Numbered from the stretch's first letter, positions 6,495-15,507 are shown. The stretch is DNA of 64,000 nt from Streptomyces sp. LaPpAH-108 (GCF_000373625.1 NZ_KB891996.1:186001-250000), one strand, 5' to 3'. A program made the numbers and translations. Notes: a model not told the origin generated them from the letters alone.

Positions 6495-9341
6495 TCACGG
6501 CTTGAGGACCAGGGTGTCCTTCGTGCTCCCGTCGACCGCCTTGCCGGTGAAGGACCAGGGCAGCAGCTCGCCCTTGGCCCACTTGTCCGTCTGGTCGGTG
6601 TAGTGGGCGCTGAAGGCGTGACCCGAGGCGCCGGAGACGTTGATCCACTTGGACTTGTCCAGGTCGGCCAGGTTGACCACCATCCGCATGGACGGCACCC
6701 AGACCACGCCGTAGCCGCCCGCCGCGTTCCAGCCGGTGGCGTCGACCGTGGCCTCGCCGCCGCTGAGCTTCCAGGGGCCGCGGTTGAGCGCGTACCGCAG
6801 GACCTCGGGGCCGTCGGTGCCGAGCGTCTGGTTCTTCAGGAACAGCCGGTGCAGGCGGCCCCAGCTCCAGGTGTCGATGTCCTTGCCGAGCTTGGCGGTC
6901 AGCTCCCAGCGCGCGTCGATCATGGCGCGGGTGAACAGCTGGTCGCGGTTCTCGGCGGCCGGGCGGTTGCCCGCCTTCGGGGCCTTCCACCAGTCGCTGT
7001 CGGGCTTGTCCATCAGGGTGCGCACGACCTCGAACCAGCGGTCACCGCCGTCCGGCTGCGCCTGGTCGGCATCGCGCTGACCGCACTCGCGGACCTTGGT
7101 GGTGTCGTCCACCGGACCGGTGCTGCCGGCCCGCTCGACCCACAGGCACTGGCCCTTGACCCGCAGCTCCTTGGGGAGCTTGTCGCCGAAGGCCAGCTTG
7201 AGGATGTTGCGCCAGACCGCGTTGAAGTACGCGGCGGCGGCCGAGTCGGCGTCCTGGGTGTAGTCCCAGCCCTCCAGGAGCTTCTGCGCCTGGCGGACGT
7301 CCGGGTCGTCCAGGTTGAGCTTCAGCAGCTTGGGCACCAGCAGCCGCGCGATCTCGCTGCTGTTGTCCGTCTGCATCTGGCGCATGTCGTCGGTCGAGAT
7401 CTTGCCGCCGTCCTTGATCTTGGACTCGATCAGGTCGGTGATGCGCTGACTGCGGGTGCCGTAGCCCCAGTCGGCGGTCAGGGTGTACGGGTACGTGGCC
7501 TTGTCGATCACGGCCTGGTTGGCGGTGACGATGTAGCCGCGCTTCGGGTTGAACTCGTACGGCAGCGCGTCCTGCGGGATGTAGCCGATCCAGCGGTACT
7601 TGGAGTCCCAGCCGGGGGCCGGGAGCGAGCCGTCGTCGGCCGCGGAGCGCGTGGGGATCTTGCCGGGCAGGGTGTAGCCGATGTTCTTCGCGTCGGCGTA
7701 GACCAGGTTCTGCGACGGCACGTCGAACAGGGCGGCGGCCGAGCGGAAGCTCTTCCAGTCGGACGCCTTGTCCATGGCGAACACGGCGTCCATGGAGGTG
7801 CCCGGCTGCAGCGCGGTCCACTTCAGGGCGACGCCGTAGCCGTCGCCGCGGTCGGGGGCGGCGGTGTCGACACCGGCCTTGCGGCCGACCTCGACCAGTT
7901 CGTCGTCACGGTCCGACAGCAGCGGCATCCCGTCGGCGGTCTGGCGCACGACGATCTTCCGGGACGGGCCGCCCGCGACCTTGATGGTCTCCTCGCGGGT
8001 GCGGAAGGGGCGGACCTTGCCGTCGTAGAGGTAGCCGTCGCCGGTGATCTTCTCCAGGTAGAGGTCGGTGACGTCCACCCCGGAGTTGGTCATGCCCCAG
8101 GCGATCTGGCCGTTGTGCCCGATGATCACACCGGGCATCCCGGCAAAGGTGTAGCCCGTGACGTCGTACTGGCACTTGCTGCTGACGGTCCGGCAGTGCA
8201 GGCCCATCTGGTACCAGACCGAGGGCAGCGTGGCGGACAGGTGCGGGTCGTTGGCGAGCAGCGGCTTGCCGGTGATCGTGTTGTCGCCGGAGACGACCCA
8301 GGAGTTGGAGCCGATGCCCTGGCCGTTGACGCCGACGGCGGTGGGGAGGTCGTCCAGGACCTTGGAGAGGCCCATGAGCTGGCTGGTGACGGCCGAGCCG
8401 GAGTTCGCGGTGGTGCCGGAGGCGGGTGCGCCGGAGGTGCCGGTGCTGGTGCCCGTGGAGCCGGTGGTGCCCTCCGTACCCGTCGCGCCCGTCGCGCCCG
8501 TGCTCCCGGTGGTGCCCGTCGTGCCGGTGGCTCCCGTTGCGCCCGAGGTGCCGCTGTCCCCGAAGGTCTTGGTCAGCTCGTCGTACTGGCCGTTCTGCAC
8601 GATCGGCTTGTTCCGGCTGTACGGGTAGTCCGGGTAGAGGTCGCGGATCTGCTGCGGGCCGAGGCGGCTCGTCATCAGGGCGCGGTCGGCCTCGTCCCGC
8701 ATGTTGCCGCGCAGGTCCCACGCCATCGCCTTCAGCCAGGACAGCGAGTCGACCGGGGTCCACGCCGAGGGCTTGTAGTCGTTGGTGAGGTTCAGGGCGG
8801 CGTACTCCAGGGAGATGTCCTTGCCGTCCTTGCCCTGGAGATAGGCGTTGACGCCCTTGGAGTAGGCGTCGAGGTACTTCTTGGTGGAGGCCGACAGCTT
8901 GGTGTCGTACTCCTCCTTGGCCACCCGGTCCCAGCCGAGCGTGCGCAGGAAGGCGTCGTTCTTGACCTGGCCCTTGCCGAACATCTCCGACAGGCGGCCG
9001 GAGGTCATGTGCCGGCGCACGTCCATCTCGTAGAAGCGGTCCTGCGCCTGGACGTAGCCCTGCGCCATGAACAGGTCGGCGTCGGAGGAGGCGTAGATCT
9101 GCGGGATGCCGTAGCCGTCGCGCTTCACGTCCACCGGGCCCGACAGGCCCTTGAGCGTGAGTGTGCCGCTCGTCTGCGGGAAGGAGGCGCGCACGGTGCT
9201 GACCGTCCAGTACGCACCGAAGGCGATGCCGCCGATGACGGCCAGAACCAGGACCAGCACGATAAGTCGGGCTTTGCGCCCCTTCTTCCTGCCGGACTTG
9301 CCAGGCTTGTCACCTGTTGTGGCGGTGGTGTTGGGGGGCAT
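6495..9341 (-). CDS. Penicillin acylase family N-terminal nucleophile hydrolase
   Basis: A 948-residue S45-family amidase. After a basic N terminus there is one hydrophobic anchor or signal segment (LIVLVLVLAVIGGIAFGAYW). The alpha chain follows, with GLSGPVDVKRDGYGIPQI and GYVQAQDRFYEMDVRRH. Next is a spacer, then the autocleavage site GIGSNSWVVSGDN, where the serine after the glycine would be the N-terminal nucleophile of the beta chain. NDPHLSATLPSVWYQ follows as in the family. Likely extracytoplasmic processing and hydrolysis of an acyl amide (quorum signal, lipopeptide or beta-lactam side chain), with the substrate unknown. ATG at 9341 is chosen for its AAGGAC site 5 nt upstream; 9383 lacks one. 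The spacer holds an unusual Gly-X-Thr tract, reported separately. Confidence 0.9.
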   Translation of the reverse strand: MPPNTTATTGDKPGKSGRKKGRKARLIVLVLVLAVIGGIAFGAYWTVSTVRASFPQTSGTLTLKGLSGPVDVKRDGYGIPQIYASSDADLFMAQGYVQAQDRFYEMDVRRHMTSGRLSEMFGKGQVKNDAFLRTLGWDRVAKEEYDTKLSASTKKYLDAYSKGVNAYLQGKDGKDISLEYAALNLTNDYKPSAWTPVDSLSWLKAMAWDLRGNMRDEADRALMTSRLGPQQIRDLYPDYPYSRNKPIVQNGQYDELTKTFGDSGTSGATGATGTTGTTGSTGATGATGTEGTTGSTGTSTGTSGAPASGTTANSGSAVTSQLMGLSKVLDDLPTAVGVNGQGIGSNSWVVSGDNTITGKPLLANDPHLSATLPSVWYQMGLHCRTVSSKCQYDVTGYTFAGMPGVIIGHNGQIAWGMTNSGVDVTDLYLEKITGDGYLYDGKVRPFRTREETIKVAGGPSRKIVVRQTADGMPLLSDRDDELVEVGRKAGVDTAAPDRGDGYGVALKWTALQPGTSMDAVFAMDKASDWKSFRSAAALFDVPSQNLVYADAKNIGYTLPGKIPTRSAADDGSLPAPGWDSKYRWIGYIPQDALPYEFNPKRGYIVTANQAVIDKATYPYTLTADWGYGTRSQRITDLIESKIKDGGKISTDDMRQMQTDNSSEIARLLVPKLLKLNLDDPDVRQAQKLLEGWDYTQDADSAAAAYFNAVWRNILKLAFGDKLPKELRVKGQCLWVERAGSTGPVDDTTKVRECGQRDADQAQPDGGDRWFEVVRTLMDKPDSDWWKAPKAGNRPAAENRDQLFTRAMIDARWELTAKLGKDIDTWSWGRLHRLFLKNQTLGTDGPEVLRYALNRGPWKLSGGEATVDATGWNAAGGYGVVWVPSMRMVVNLADLDKSKWINVSGASGHAFSAHYTDQTDKWAKGELLPWSFTGKAVDGSTKDTLVLKP

Positions 9342-9611
9342 CGCTGTCCTTGCTGTCCTAACGCGAGCGGCAGGTCGGGCCATGACTTTGAATGAGCGCT
9401 GGAGCAACCATAGGCGCAGGGCCCCGAGCCACTTGACGCGGAGTCGGGAACTGGCGCGCACGGGCGTTCGATCTTGCCAAGGCGAGCGTCAAGGAAGCGT
9501 CAAGAGTTAGGTAAGGTAACGAAGTACTTGGGTGCGGTGCGCCGCAGCCTCGGGTCTTGTGTACTGAGCCCCGCCCCCGCGTCGGACGCGGGCCGAGGAA
9601 GGGAAGCGCCG

Positions 9612-11126
9612 CTGACTGTCCACCACCTCAACCAGCTCCTGCTCGCCTGCTCGCTCGTGCTCCTGGTCGCTGTCGCGGCCGTGCGGATCTCCTCGCGCAG
9701 CGGGCTCCCCAGCCTGCTCGTGTACCTGGGGATCGGCGTCCTCATGGGCTCCGACGGCATCGCGCACATCCATTTCGACAACGCCGGGCTGGTCCAGGTC
9801 ATCGGGTACGCGGCCCTGGTCGTGATCCTCGCCGAGGGCGGTCTGGGCACGAAGTGGAAGGAAGTGAGACCCGCGCTGCCGTCGGCCTCCGTGCTGGCGA
9901 CGCTCGGCGTCGCGGTCAGTGTCGGGGCCACGGCCGCGGGCGCGCACTATCTGGTCGGGCTGGAATGGCGGCAGGCACTGATCGTCGGCGCGGTGGTCTC
10001 CTCGACGGACGCGGCGGCCGTGTTCTCCGTGCTGCGGCGCATCCCGCTGCCCTCGCGCGTGACGGGCACGCTGGAGGCCGAGTCCGGCTTCAACGACGCC
10101 CCTGTGGTCATCATGGTCGTCGCCTTCTCCCAGGCGGGCCCGATCGACCACTGGTACGTGCTCCTCGGCGAGATCCTGCTGGAGCTGGCCATCGGCGCCG
10201 CCCTCGGTCTCGCGGTGGGCTTCCTCGGCTCCTGGGGGCTCCGGCACGTCGCGCTGCCCGCCTCCGGTCTCTACCCGATCGCCGTCATGGCCATCGCCGT
10301 CACCGCGTACGCGGCGGGTGCCCTGGCCCACGGCAGCGGCTTCCTCGCCGTCTATCTGGCCTCCATGGTGCTCGGCAACGCCAAGCTGCCGCACTGGCCG
10401 GCCACCCGGGGCTTCGCGGACGGGCTCGGCTGGATCGCGCAGATCGGCATGTTCGTGCTGCTCGGCCTGCTGGTGACCCCGCACGAGCTGGGCGACGACA
10501 TCGTGCCCGCGCTGGTCATCGGCCTGGTGCTGACCATGGCGGCGCGTCCGCTGAGCGTGGTGCTGAGCCTGACGCCGTTCCGGGTGCCCTGGCAGGAGCA
10601 GGCGCTGATGTCCTGGGCGGGACTGCGCGGCGCGGTCCCCATCATCCTGGCGACGATCCCCATGGTGAGCGGCGTCGAGGGCAGCCGCCGCATCTTCAAC
10701 ATCGTCTTCGTCCTGGTCGTCGTCTACACCCTCGTCCAGGGCCCGACCCTGCCCTGGCTCGCCCGCAAGCTGCGGCTCGGCGAGGAGGGCGAGGCGTCCG
10801 ACCTCGGGATCGAGTCGGCGCCCCTGGAGCGGCTGCGCGGCCATCTCCTCTCGGTCGCGATCCCGGAGGACTCCAAGATGCACGGCGTGGAGGTGGGCGA
10901 GCTGCGGCTGCCTCCGGGCGCCGCCGTCACCCTGGTGGTGCGCGACGGCAAGTCCTTCGTGCCCTCGCCGACGACCGTGCTGCGGCACGGGGACGAACTG
11001 CTGGTGGTCGCCACCGACCCGGTGCGCGACCAGGCCGAGCGGCGGCTGCGCGCGGTCACCAAGGGCGGCAAGCTGGCGGACTGGCTGGGGACGGGGCAGC
11101 CGGACGGCGGGCGGCCTCGGCGGTGA
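9612..11126 (+). CDS. Cation/proton antiporter (CPA1, CvrA/NhaP2-like)
   Basis: About 504 residues. Roughly 12-13 hydrophobic segments run from LLLACSLVLLVAVAAV, with the transport-core motif GAVVSSTDAAAVFSVLRR, the ion-site region LEAESGFNDAPVVI and SWAGLRGAVPIILATIP. A C-terminal soluble TrkA-C-like domain follows (LLSVAIPEDSKMHGVEVGEL to GDELLVVATDPVRDQAERRL), which in this family gates transport through nucleotide binding. It probably exchanges K+ or Na+ for H+ at the membrane. The frame runs back to 9474, but the N-terminal 46 residues are unlike the family. CTG at 9612, preceded by a GAAGGGAAG site, gives the expected start LTVHHLNQ. GTG at 9537 is an alternative. Confidence 0.88.
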   Translation: MTVHHLNQLLLACSLVLLVAVAAVRISSRSGLPSLLVYLGIGVLMGSDGIAHIHFDNAGLVQVIGYAALVVILAEGGLGTKWKEVRPALPSASVLATLGVAVSVGATAAGAHYLVGLEWRQALIVGAVVSSTDAAAVFSVLRRIPLPSRVTGTLEAESGFNDAPVVIMVVAFSQAGPIDHWYVLLGEILLELAIGAALGLAVGFLGSWGLRHVALPASGLYPIAVMAIAVTAYAAGALAHGSGFLAVYLASMVLGNAKLPHWPATRGFADGLGWIAQIGMFVLLGLLVTPHELGDDIVPALVIGLVLTMAARPLSVVLSLTPFRVPWQEQALMSWAGLRGAVPIILATIPMVSGVEGSRRIFNIVFVLVVVYTLVQGPTLPWLARKLRLGEEGEASDLGIESAPLERLRGHLLSVAIPEDSKMHGVEVGELRLPPGAAVTLVVRDGKSFVPSPTTVLRHGDELLVVATDPVRDQAERRLRAVTKGGKLADWLGTGQPDGGRPRR

Positions 11127-11412
11127 GGCGGGGCGCCTCCGGGGCATCGAGGGGTGCTGCGGGGATCGCGCGGCGGGCGCTGTGAGGGTGCCCGTTCTCA
11201 CAGGCCGCGCGCCGGGTGCCCCCTGTACGATCAAGGCATCTGATCGAACCAACTCTGTCTGATCTGTCTGACGCAGAGCTGGCGCGACCGTATGGCGGCC
11301 GGAACGCCTCTTTCGTAGTGCAGCACCGGTATCTACCGCAGTCCCGCGCAAGAGGACAGCTCTCGGTGCCCCCCGCACGGGCGCGCTACCAGGCGGAAGA
11401 AAGGCACGGGCC

Positions 11413-12714
11413 GTGGAGTCCACGGTCACCACCGAGCCGGCCGAGCAGCGGCCGGCTCCGCCTCGTCCGGGCTACGGACAACTGCTGCGCACCCGGGGTG
11501 CCTGGACCTTCCTGGTCCCGGGCTTCGCCGCGCGCCAGCCGTTCGCGATGCTCACCATCTCCATCGTGCTGCTCGTACGGCACACCACCGGCTCGTACGG
11601 CGCCGCCGGGGCCGCCGCCGCCGTCACCGGCGTCTCCATGGCCCTCTGCGCGCCCTACGGCGGCCGTCTCGCGGACCGCTACGGACAGCGGGCCGTCCTG
11701 GTCCCCGGTGTCGTCGTGCACGCGCTGTCCGGGCTCGGCCTGACCGCGCTCGCCCTGTCGCACGCGCCCCTGTGGGCGCTGTTCGCGGCGGCCGTACCGA
11801 CCGGTGCCTCGGTGCCGCAGGTCGGCCCCATGGTGCGCGCCCGCTGGGGCGTGAAGCTCCAGGGATCGCCGCTGATGAGCACGGCGGCGGCCTTCGAGTC
11901 CGTCACGGACGAGCTGACCTTCGTGGTCGGCCCCCTCCTCGCGACCGCCCTGTGCACGACGGTCACACCGTCCGCCGGTCTGGTCACCGAGGCGCTTCTG
12001 ACACTGGTGGGCGGGCTGCTGTTCGCGGCACAGCGCGGGACGCAGCCCTCCGTGGACGCGCACGGCGCCGACGAGCACGCGCGCGTGACGCACACGTCCG
12101 CCCTGCGGGTGCCCGGTGTGCGCGTGCTGATCGTGACGTTCCTCGGCATCGGGGCGGTCTTCGGCGGGATGCAGGTCTCGCTGGCCGCGTTCACCGAGTC
12201 GATCGGCGAACCGGGTCTGAACGGCGTCCTGTACGGCGTCTTCGCGGCGGGCAACATGCTCTCCGGCTTCGTCTGCGGCGCGATCGCCTGGCGGGCCACG
12301 CCCCGGCGGCGGCTCGCGGTGGGGTATGCGGGGCTCGCGCTGACCGCGTCCGCGCTGTGGACGGCGCACTCGCTGCCGCTGCTTGCCGGGCTCGGCCTGC
12401 TGGTCGGCGTCTGCATCGCGCCCGCGCTGATCACCGGCTACACGCTGGTCGAGGCGCTTGTACCGGCCGGTGCCCGCACCGAGGCGTTCACCTGGCTGAC
12501 CGGTGCGGTCGCGCTGGGCCAGGCGGCGGCCGTCACCGTCGCCGGACAACTGGAGGACCGGCTGTGGGGCGGGGCCGGTTTCCTGGTGCCGATGGCCGGT
12601 ACGGTGCCCGCGCTGGCGACGCTCCTGCTGCTGCGTTCGCGGCTCGTGCCCCGGCCGGTGAACCGTACGGTGGCACGTGGCGTGGGTCACCGCGCGCCGG
12701 TCGCGGTGGACTGA
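11413..12714 (+). CDS. MFS transporter
   Basis: A 433-residue permease with about 12 hydrophobic segments and the MFS motif-A-like loop APYGGRLADRYGQRAVLVPG between helices 2 and 3. The substrate is unknown; the layout resembles small-molecule efflux carriers. GTG at 11413 has a GAAAGG site upstream. The 286-nt gap before it shows no gene. The downstream ruc-like gene starts 67 nt later but has its own CIRCE-containing leader, so the two need not share a transcript. Confidence 0.85.
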   Translation: MESTVTTEPAEQRPAPPRPGYGQLLRTRGAWTFLVPGFAARQPFAMLTISIVLLVRHTTGSYGAAGAAAAVTGVSMALCAPYGGRLADRYGQRAVLVPGVVVHALSGLGLTALALSHAPLWALFAAAVPTGASVPQVGPMVRARWGVKLQGSPLMSTAAAFESVTDELTFVVGPLLATALCTTVTPSAGLVTEALLTLVGGLLFAAQRGTQPSVDAHGADEHARVTHTSALRVPGVRVLIVTFLGIGAVFGGMQVSLAAFTESIGEPGLNGVLYGVFAAGNMLSGFVCGAIAWRATPRRRLAVGYAGLALTASALWTAHSLPLLAGLGLLVGVCIAPALITGYTLVEALVPAGARTEAFTWLTGAVALGQAAAVTVAGQLEDRLWGGAGFLVPMAGTVPALATLLLLRSRLVPRPVNRTVARGVGHRAPVAVD

Positions 12715-12744
12715 TCCCCGGGAATGCGTCAAGATGGACCGTCG

Positions 12745-12771
12745 TTAGCACTCATTGAGTGAGAGTGCCAG
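12745..12771 (+). promoter_or_regulatory. CIRCE element (HrcA operator)
   Basis: TTAGCACTC (12745-12753), nine spacer bases, then GAGTGCCAG (12763-12771). The CIRCE consensus is TTAGCACTC-N9-GAGTGCTAA, so the left arm is perfect and seven of nine bases match on the right. It overlaps the leader just before the AGGAGG site of the FmdB-like gene, as expected for repression by HrcA. Confidence 0.88.
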
Positions 12772-12781
12772 GAGGAAGACA

Positions 12782-13084
12782 GTGCCGACCTATCAGTACC
12801 AGTGCAAGGACTGTGGCGAGGGCCTTGAGGCGGTGCAGAAGTTCACCGACGACGCCCTGACCGAGTGCCCCAGCTGCGGTGGCCCCCTGAAGAAGGTGTT
12901 CTCCGCGGTCGGCATTGTCTTCAAGGGCTCCGGCTTCTACCGCAACGACTCGCGTGGCGCGACGTCGAGCAGCAGCCCGGCCTCGAAGCCGTCGTCCTCG
13001 TCGTCGTCCGACTCGAAGGCGTCGTCGTCTTCGTCCACGTCGTCTTCGACGTCCTCGTCGTCCTCGTCCGGCTCCGCCGCCTGA
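12782..13084 (+). CDS. ruc: FmdB-family zinc-ribbon protein, Ruc-like chaperone
   Basis: A 100-residue protein. The N-terminal zinc ribbon has two CxxC pairs (YQCKDCG and CPSCGGPLKK), followed by VFSAVGIVFKGSGFYRNDSR, typical of FmdB-like proteins. The last 42 residues are a low-complexity tail with 27 serines. In M. tuberculosis the homologue Rv0991c (Ruc) is a redox-regulated chaperone in the HrcA heat-shock regulon. The CIRCE element here points to the same control. GTG at 12782, with AGGAGG 7 nt upstream, decides the start; the longer frame from 12755 begins inside the CIRCE element. The chaperone role is inferred from homology and regulation. Confidence 0.85.
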   Translation: MPTYQYQCKDCGEGLEAVQKFTDDALTECPSCGGPLKKVFSAVGIVFKGSGFYRNDSRGATSSSSPASKPSSSSSSDSKASSSSSTSSSTSSSSSSGSAA

Positions 13085-13236
13085 GAACCGCGCCTTTCCG
13101 ACCCTGCCGTCCGGCCTGCCGTGACGGTGGGGTCTTCGGCGTTCCCGGGGGCGGTCTGTCCTTGTGCGCGTGACGTTCCCGAACCGTTCCCGATGGTCCC
13201 TGGGGCGGGTTTCCGGGTCCGGCTAGGGTGCTCGGC

Positions 13237-14070
13237 ATGGCGAACGCAGAGATCGGCGTAATCGGCGGCTCGGGTTTCTACTCCTTCCTGGAGGACGTGA
13301 CCGAGGTCCGGGTGGACACCCCCTACGGGGCGCCCAGCGACTCCCTCTTCCTCGGCGAGATCGCCGGCCGGCGGGTCGCCTTCCTGCCCCGGCACGGCCG
13401 GGACCACCACATCCCCCCGCACCGCATCAACTACCGCGCCAATCTGTGGGCGCTGCGCTCCGTCGGGGTCCGCCAGGTCCTCGGCCCGTGCGCGGTGGGC
13501 GGGCTGCGCCCGGAGTACGGCCCCGGCACGCTGCTGGTGCCGGACCAGCTGGTGGACCGCACCAAGTCACGGGAGCAGACCTACTTCGACGGGCTGCCGC
13601 TGCCCGACGGCACGGTGCCCGAGGTGGTGCATGTGTCGCTGGCCGACCCCTACTGCCCCACCGGTCGGGCCGCCGCGCTGAAGGCGGCGCACGGCCGCGA
13701 CTGGGCGGCGGTGGACGGCGGCACGCTGGTCGTGGTCGAGGGTCCGCGCTTCTCCACCCGCGCCGAGTCGCTGTGGCACCAGGCGCAGGGCTGGTCGGTG
13801 GTGGGCATGACCGGGCATCCCGAGGCGGCCCTCGCCCGTGAGCTGGAGCTGTGCTACACCTCGCTGACCCTGGTCACCGACCTCGACGCGGGCGCCGAGA
13901 CCGGCGAGGGCGTCTCCCACGAGGAGGTACTGCGGGTGTTCGCGGCCAACGTGGACCGGCTGCGCGGGGTGCTGTTCGACGCGGTGGCGGCGCTCCCGGC
14001 GACGGAGGAGCGGGACTGTCTGTGCGTGGGGGCGCTGGGTGGGGTGGAGCCGGGGTTCGTGCTGCCGTAG
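13237..14070 (+). CDS. mtnP: S-methyl-5'-thioadenosine phosphorylase
   Basis: A 277-residue member of the PNP/MTAP family that phosphorolyses methylthioadenosine to adenine and methylthioribose-1-phosphate in methionine salvage. Visible are IGVIGGSGFYSFLED, LPRHGRDHHIPPHRINYRAN, the phosphate and base region VVVEGPRFSTRAE, and the substrate loop VVGMTGHPEAALARELELCY. ATG at 13237 follows an AGGGTG site; an ATG at 13228 is less likely. The VEGPRFST and MTGHPE motifs favour MTAP over purine nucleoside phosphorylase, although the two classes are similar. Confidence 0.88.
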   Translation: MANAEIGVIGGSGFYSFLEDVTEVRVDTPYGAPSDSLFLGEIAGRRVAFLPRHGRDHHIPPHRINYRANLWALRSVGVRQVLGPCAVGGLRPEYGPGTLLVPDQLVDRTKSREQTYFDGLPLPDGTVPEVVHVSLADPYCPTGRAAALKAAHGRDWAAVDGGTLVVVEGPRFSTRAESLWHQAQGWSVVGMTGHPEAALARELELCYTSLTLVTDLDAGAETGEGVSHEEVLRVFAANVDRLRGVLFDAVAALPATEERDCLCVGALGGVEPGFVLP

Positions 14071-14217
14071 GGGCTTCCGGGGCGGGGATCTCCTCGTTCG
14101 GGTGACGGAGTTTTCCACAGGCGCCCCGGCCGTTCACAGGCTCTGACGGGCCTCGGCGAAAGCCGTCATCGTGGGGAGCGCAAGCAGCCGATTCCCTCGT
14201 AGCAGGCGGTGATCCCG

Positions 14218-14844
14218 ATGTCCTCGGCCAACCTGGCTTCCTCCCCCGTCTCTCCCCCGCGCCCGTCGCGCCCAGCGCGCCCGGCGTTCCGTGTCCCGCG
14301 CCCGCCGGGCACGGACGTTCCCGCGACCCGTGAGGTCCCCGCCTTCGCGCCGGTGTGCGTACGCGGCGGTGGGTACGCGGCGCGGCAGCTGCTGCGGAGC
14401 CGCAGGCGGGCGGTCGCGGCGGGCCTGGCGGTGACGGCGGCGGCGCTGGTCGCGGCGGGTCCACGGGCGGTGTCCGGACCGCAGGGCGCCGAGCGCCCAC
14501 GGGGGCGTCCGGTGGCGGAACCGGCGCCCCGGCACGGCCCGGCGGAGCTGGTGCGGGCACCGGTGCGGATCGCGGACGCGGCGGCCGTCCGGCTGCTGCG
14601 GCCCGGCGACCGGGTCGATGTGATCGCCGCCGAGGACCGGCCGACGGGCGGCGGCGCCCACGTCCTGGCGCGGGGCGCGCGGGTGACGCGGCTGCCGGAG
14701 CCGCTGGGTGACCCCGAGGACGGGGTGGGCGCGGGCGGGGTGAGCGCGGGCGGTGCGCTGGTGGTGCTGGCCGTGCCCCGTGCGACGGCGGCCCGGCTGG
14801 TGGGCGCTAGCCCCTCGGCGCGGCTGGCGGTGACGCTATGGTGA
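14218..14844 (+). CDS. CpaB/RcpC-like protein with SAF-type region
   Basis: About 208 residues. A Pro/Arg-rich N terminus is followed by a hydrophobic membrane segment (AAGLAVTAAALVAAGPRAV). The C-terminal region contains RIADAAAVRLLRPGDRVDVIAA, which matches the RcpC/CpaB domain of Flp pilus assembly proteins, then a hydrophobic strand LVVLAVPRATAARLVGA. No other Flp or Tad genes are nearby, so a pilus role is uncertain. ATG at 14218 lies 8 nt after an AGGCGG site; GTG at 14209 is an alternative. It precedes mscL by 138 nt. Confidence 0.65.
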   Translation: MSSANLASSPVSPPRPSRPARPAFRVPRPPGTDVPATREVPAFAPVCVRGGGYAARQLLRSRRRAVAAGLAVTAAALVAAGPRAVSGPQGAERPRGRPVAEPAPRHGPAELVRAPVRIADAAAVRLLRPGDRVDVIAAEDRPTGGGAHVLARGARVTRLPEPLGDPEDGVGAGGVSAGGALVVLAVPRATAARLVGASPSARLAVTLW

Positions 14845-14982
14845 ACGGCCCGCGTCCTCTGCCCGCAGGCGCGCTGTCAAGTCGCTCGATCGAGCGACGG
14901 GATTGGACACGATGGCCGCGCGGTGCCGTAGGTTGCGGAGCGCTTTGTTCCACAACCTGTGCACATGAGGAGAGTCACCGAG

Positions 14983-15507
14983 GTGAGCAAGACGAAGAAG
15001 GAAGCCGCGAGCGTTCTGGACGGCTTCAAGGCGTTCCTGATGCGCGGCAACGTCATCGACCTGGCGGTCGCGGTGGTCATCGGGGCCGCCTTCACGAACA
15101 TCGTCAACTCGGTGGTGAAGGGCGTCATCAACCCGCTGGTCGGCGCGTTCGGTTCGCAGAACCTGGACCACTACAGCGTGTGTCTGAAGGACCCGTGCGA
15201 GATGGCCGCGGACGGCACGGTCAAGAGCGGTGTGCCGATCCTGTGGGGCTCGGTCGTGGGCTCCGCGCTGCAGTTCCTGATCACCGCGGCGGTGGTCTAC
15301 TTCCTGATGGTGCTGCCGATGGCCAAGTATCTGGCCCGCCAGGAGGCCCGCAAGAAGGCCCGCGAGGGCCAGGCGGCGAACGAGCCGACCCCGGTGACCG
15401 AGGTGGACGTCCTCCAGGACATCCGCGACCTGCTGGTCGCCCAGCGCAACGGCAGCGCGGACGGCGCGGTCACCCAGCAGCGCACCGCCGGGCCGGACGG
15501 GCGCTGA
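14983..15507 (+). CDS. mscL: Large-conductance mechanosensitive channel
   Basis: About 174 residues, 30-40 more than E. coli MscL. It shows the conserved N-terminal helix and first membrane segment (GFKAFLMRGNVIDLAVAVVIG AAF, spaced here), the periplasmic loop and the second segment (FLITAAVVYFLMVLPM). The charged C terminus ends with the helix VDVLQDIRDLLVAQR. The channel opens under membrane tension to release solutes at hypo-osmotic shock. The start is taken at GTG 14983, about 10 nt after AGGAG; ATG codons at 14959 and 14965 are in frame but overlap that site. The C-terminal extension is usual in Streptomyces. Confidence 0.92.
   Translation: MSKTKKEAASVLDGFKAFLMRGNVIDLAVAVVIGAAFTNIVNSVVKGVINPLVGAFGSQNLDHYSVCLKDPCEMAADGTVKSGVPILWGSVVGSALQFLITAAVVYFLMVLPMAKYLARQEARKKAREGQAANEPTPVTEVDVLQDIRDLLVAQRNGSADGAVTQQRTAGPDGR

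Noticed and set aside
6459..9395. 978-residue rightward frame opposite the acylase
   Set aside because: Mirror frame of a confirmed S45 enzyme; no domain seen.
12957..13081. TCG/TCC-rich tract resembling a microsatellite or CRISPR-like repeat
   Set aside because: It is the serine codons of the zinc-ribbon protein; unit spacing is irregular and there are no spacers.
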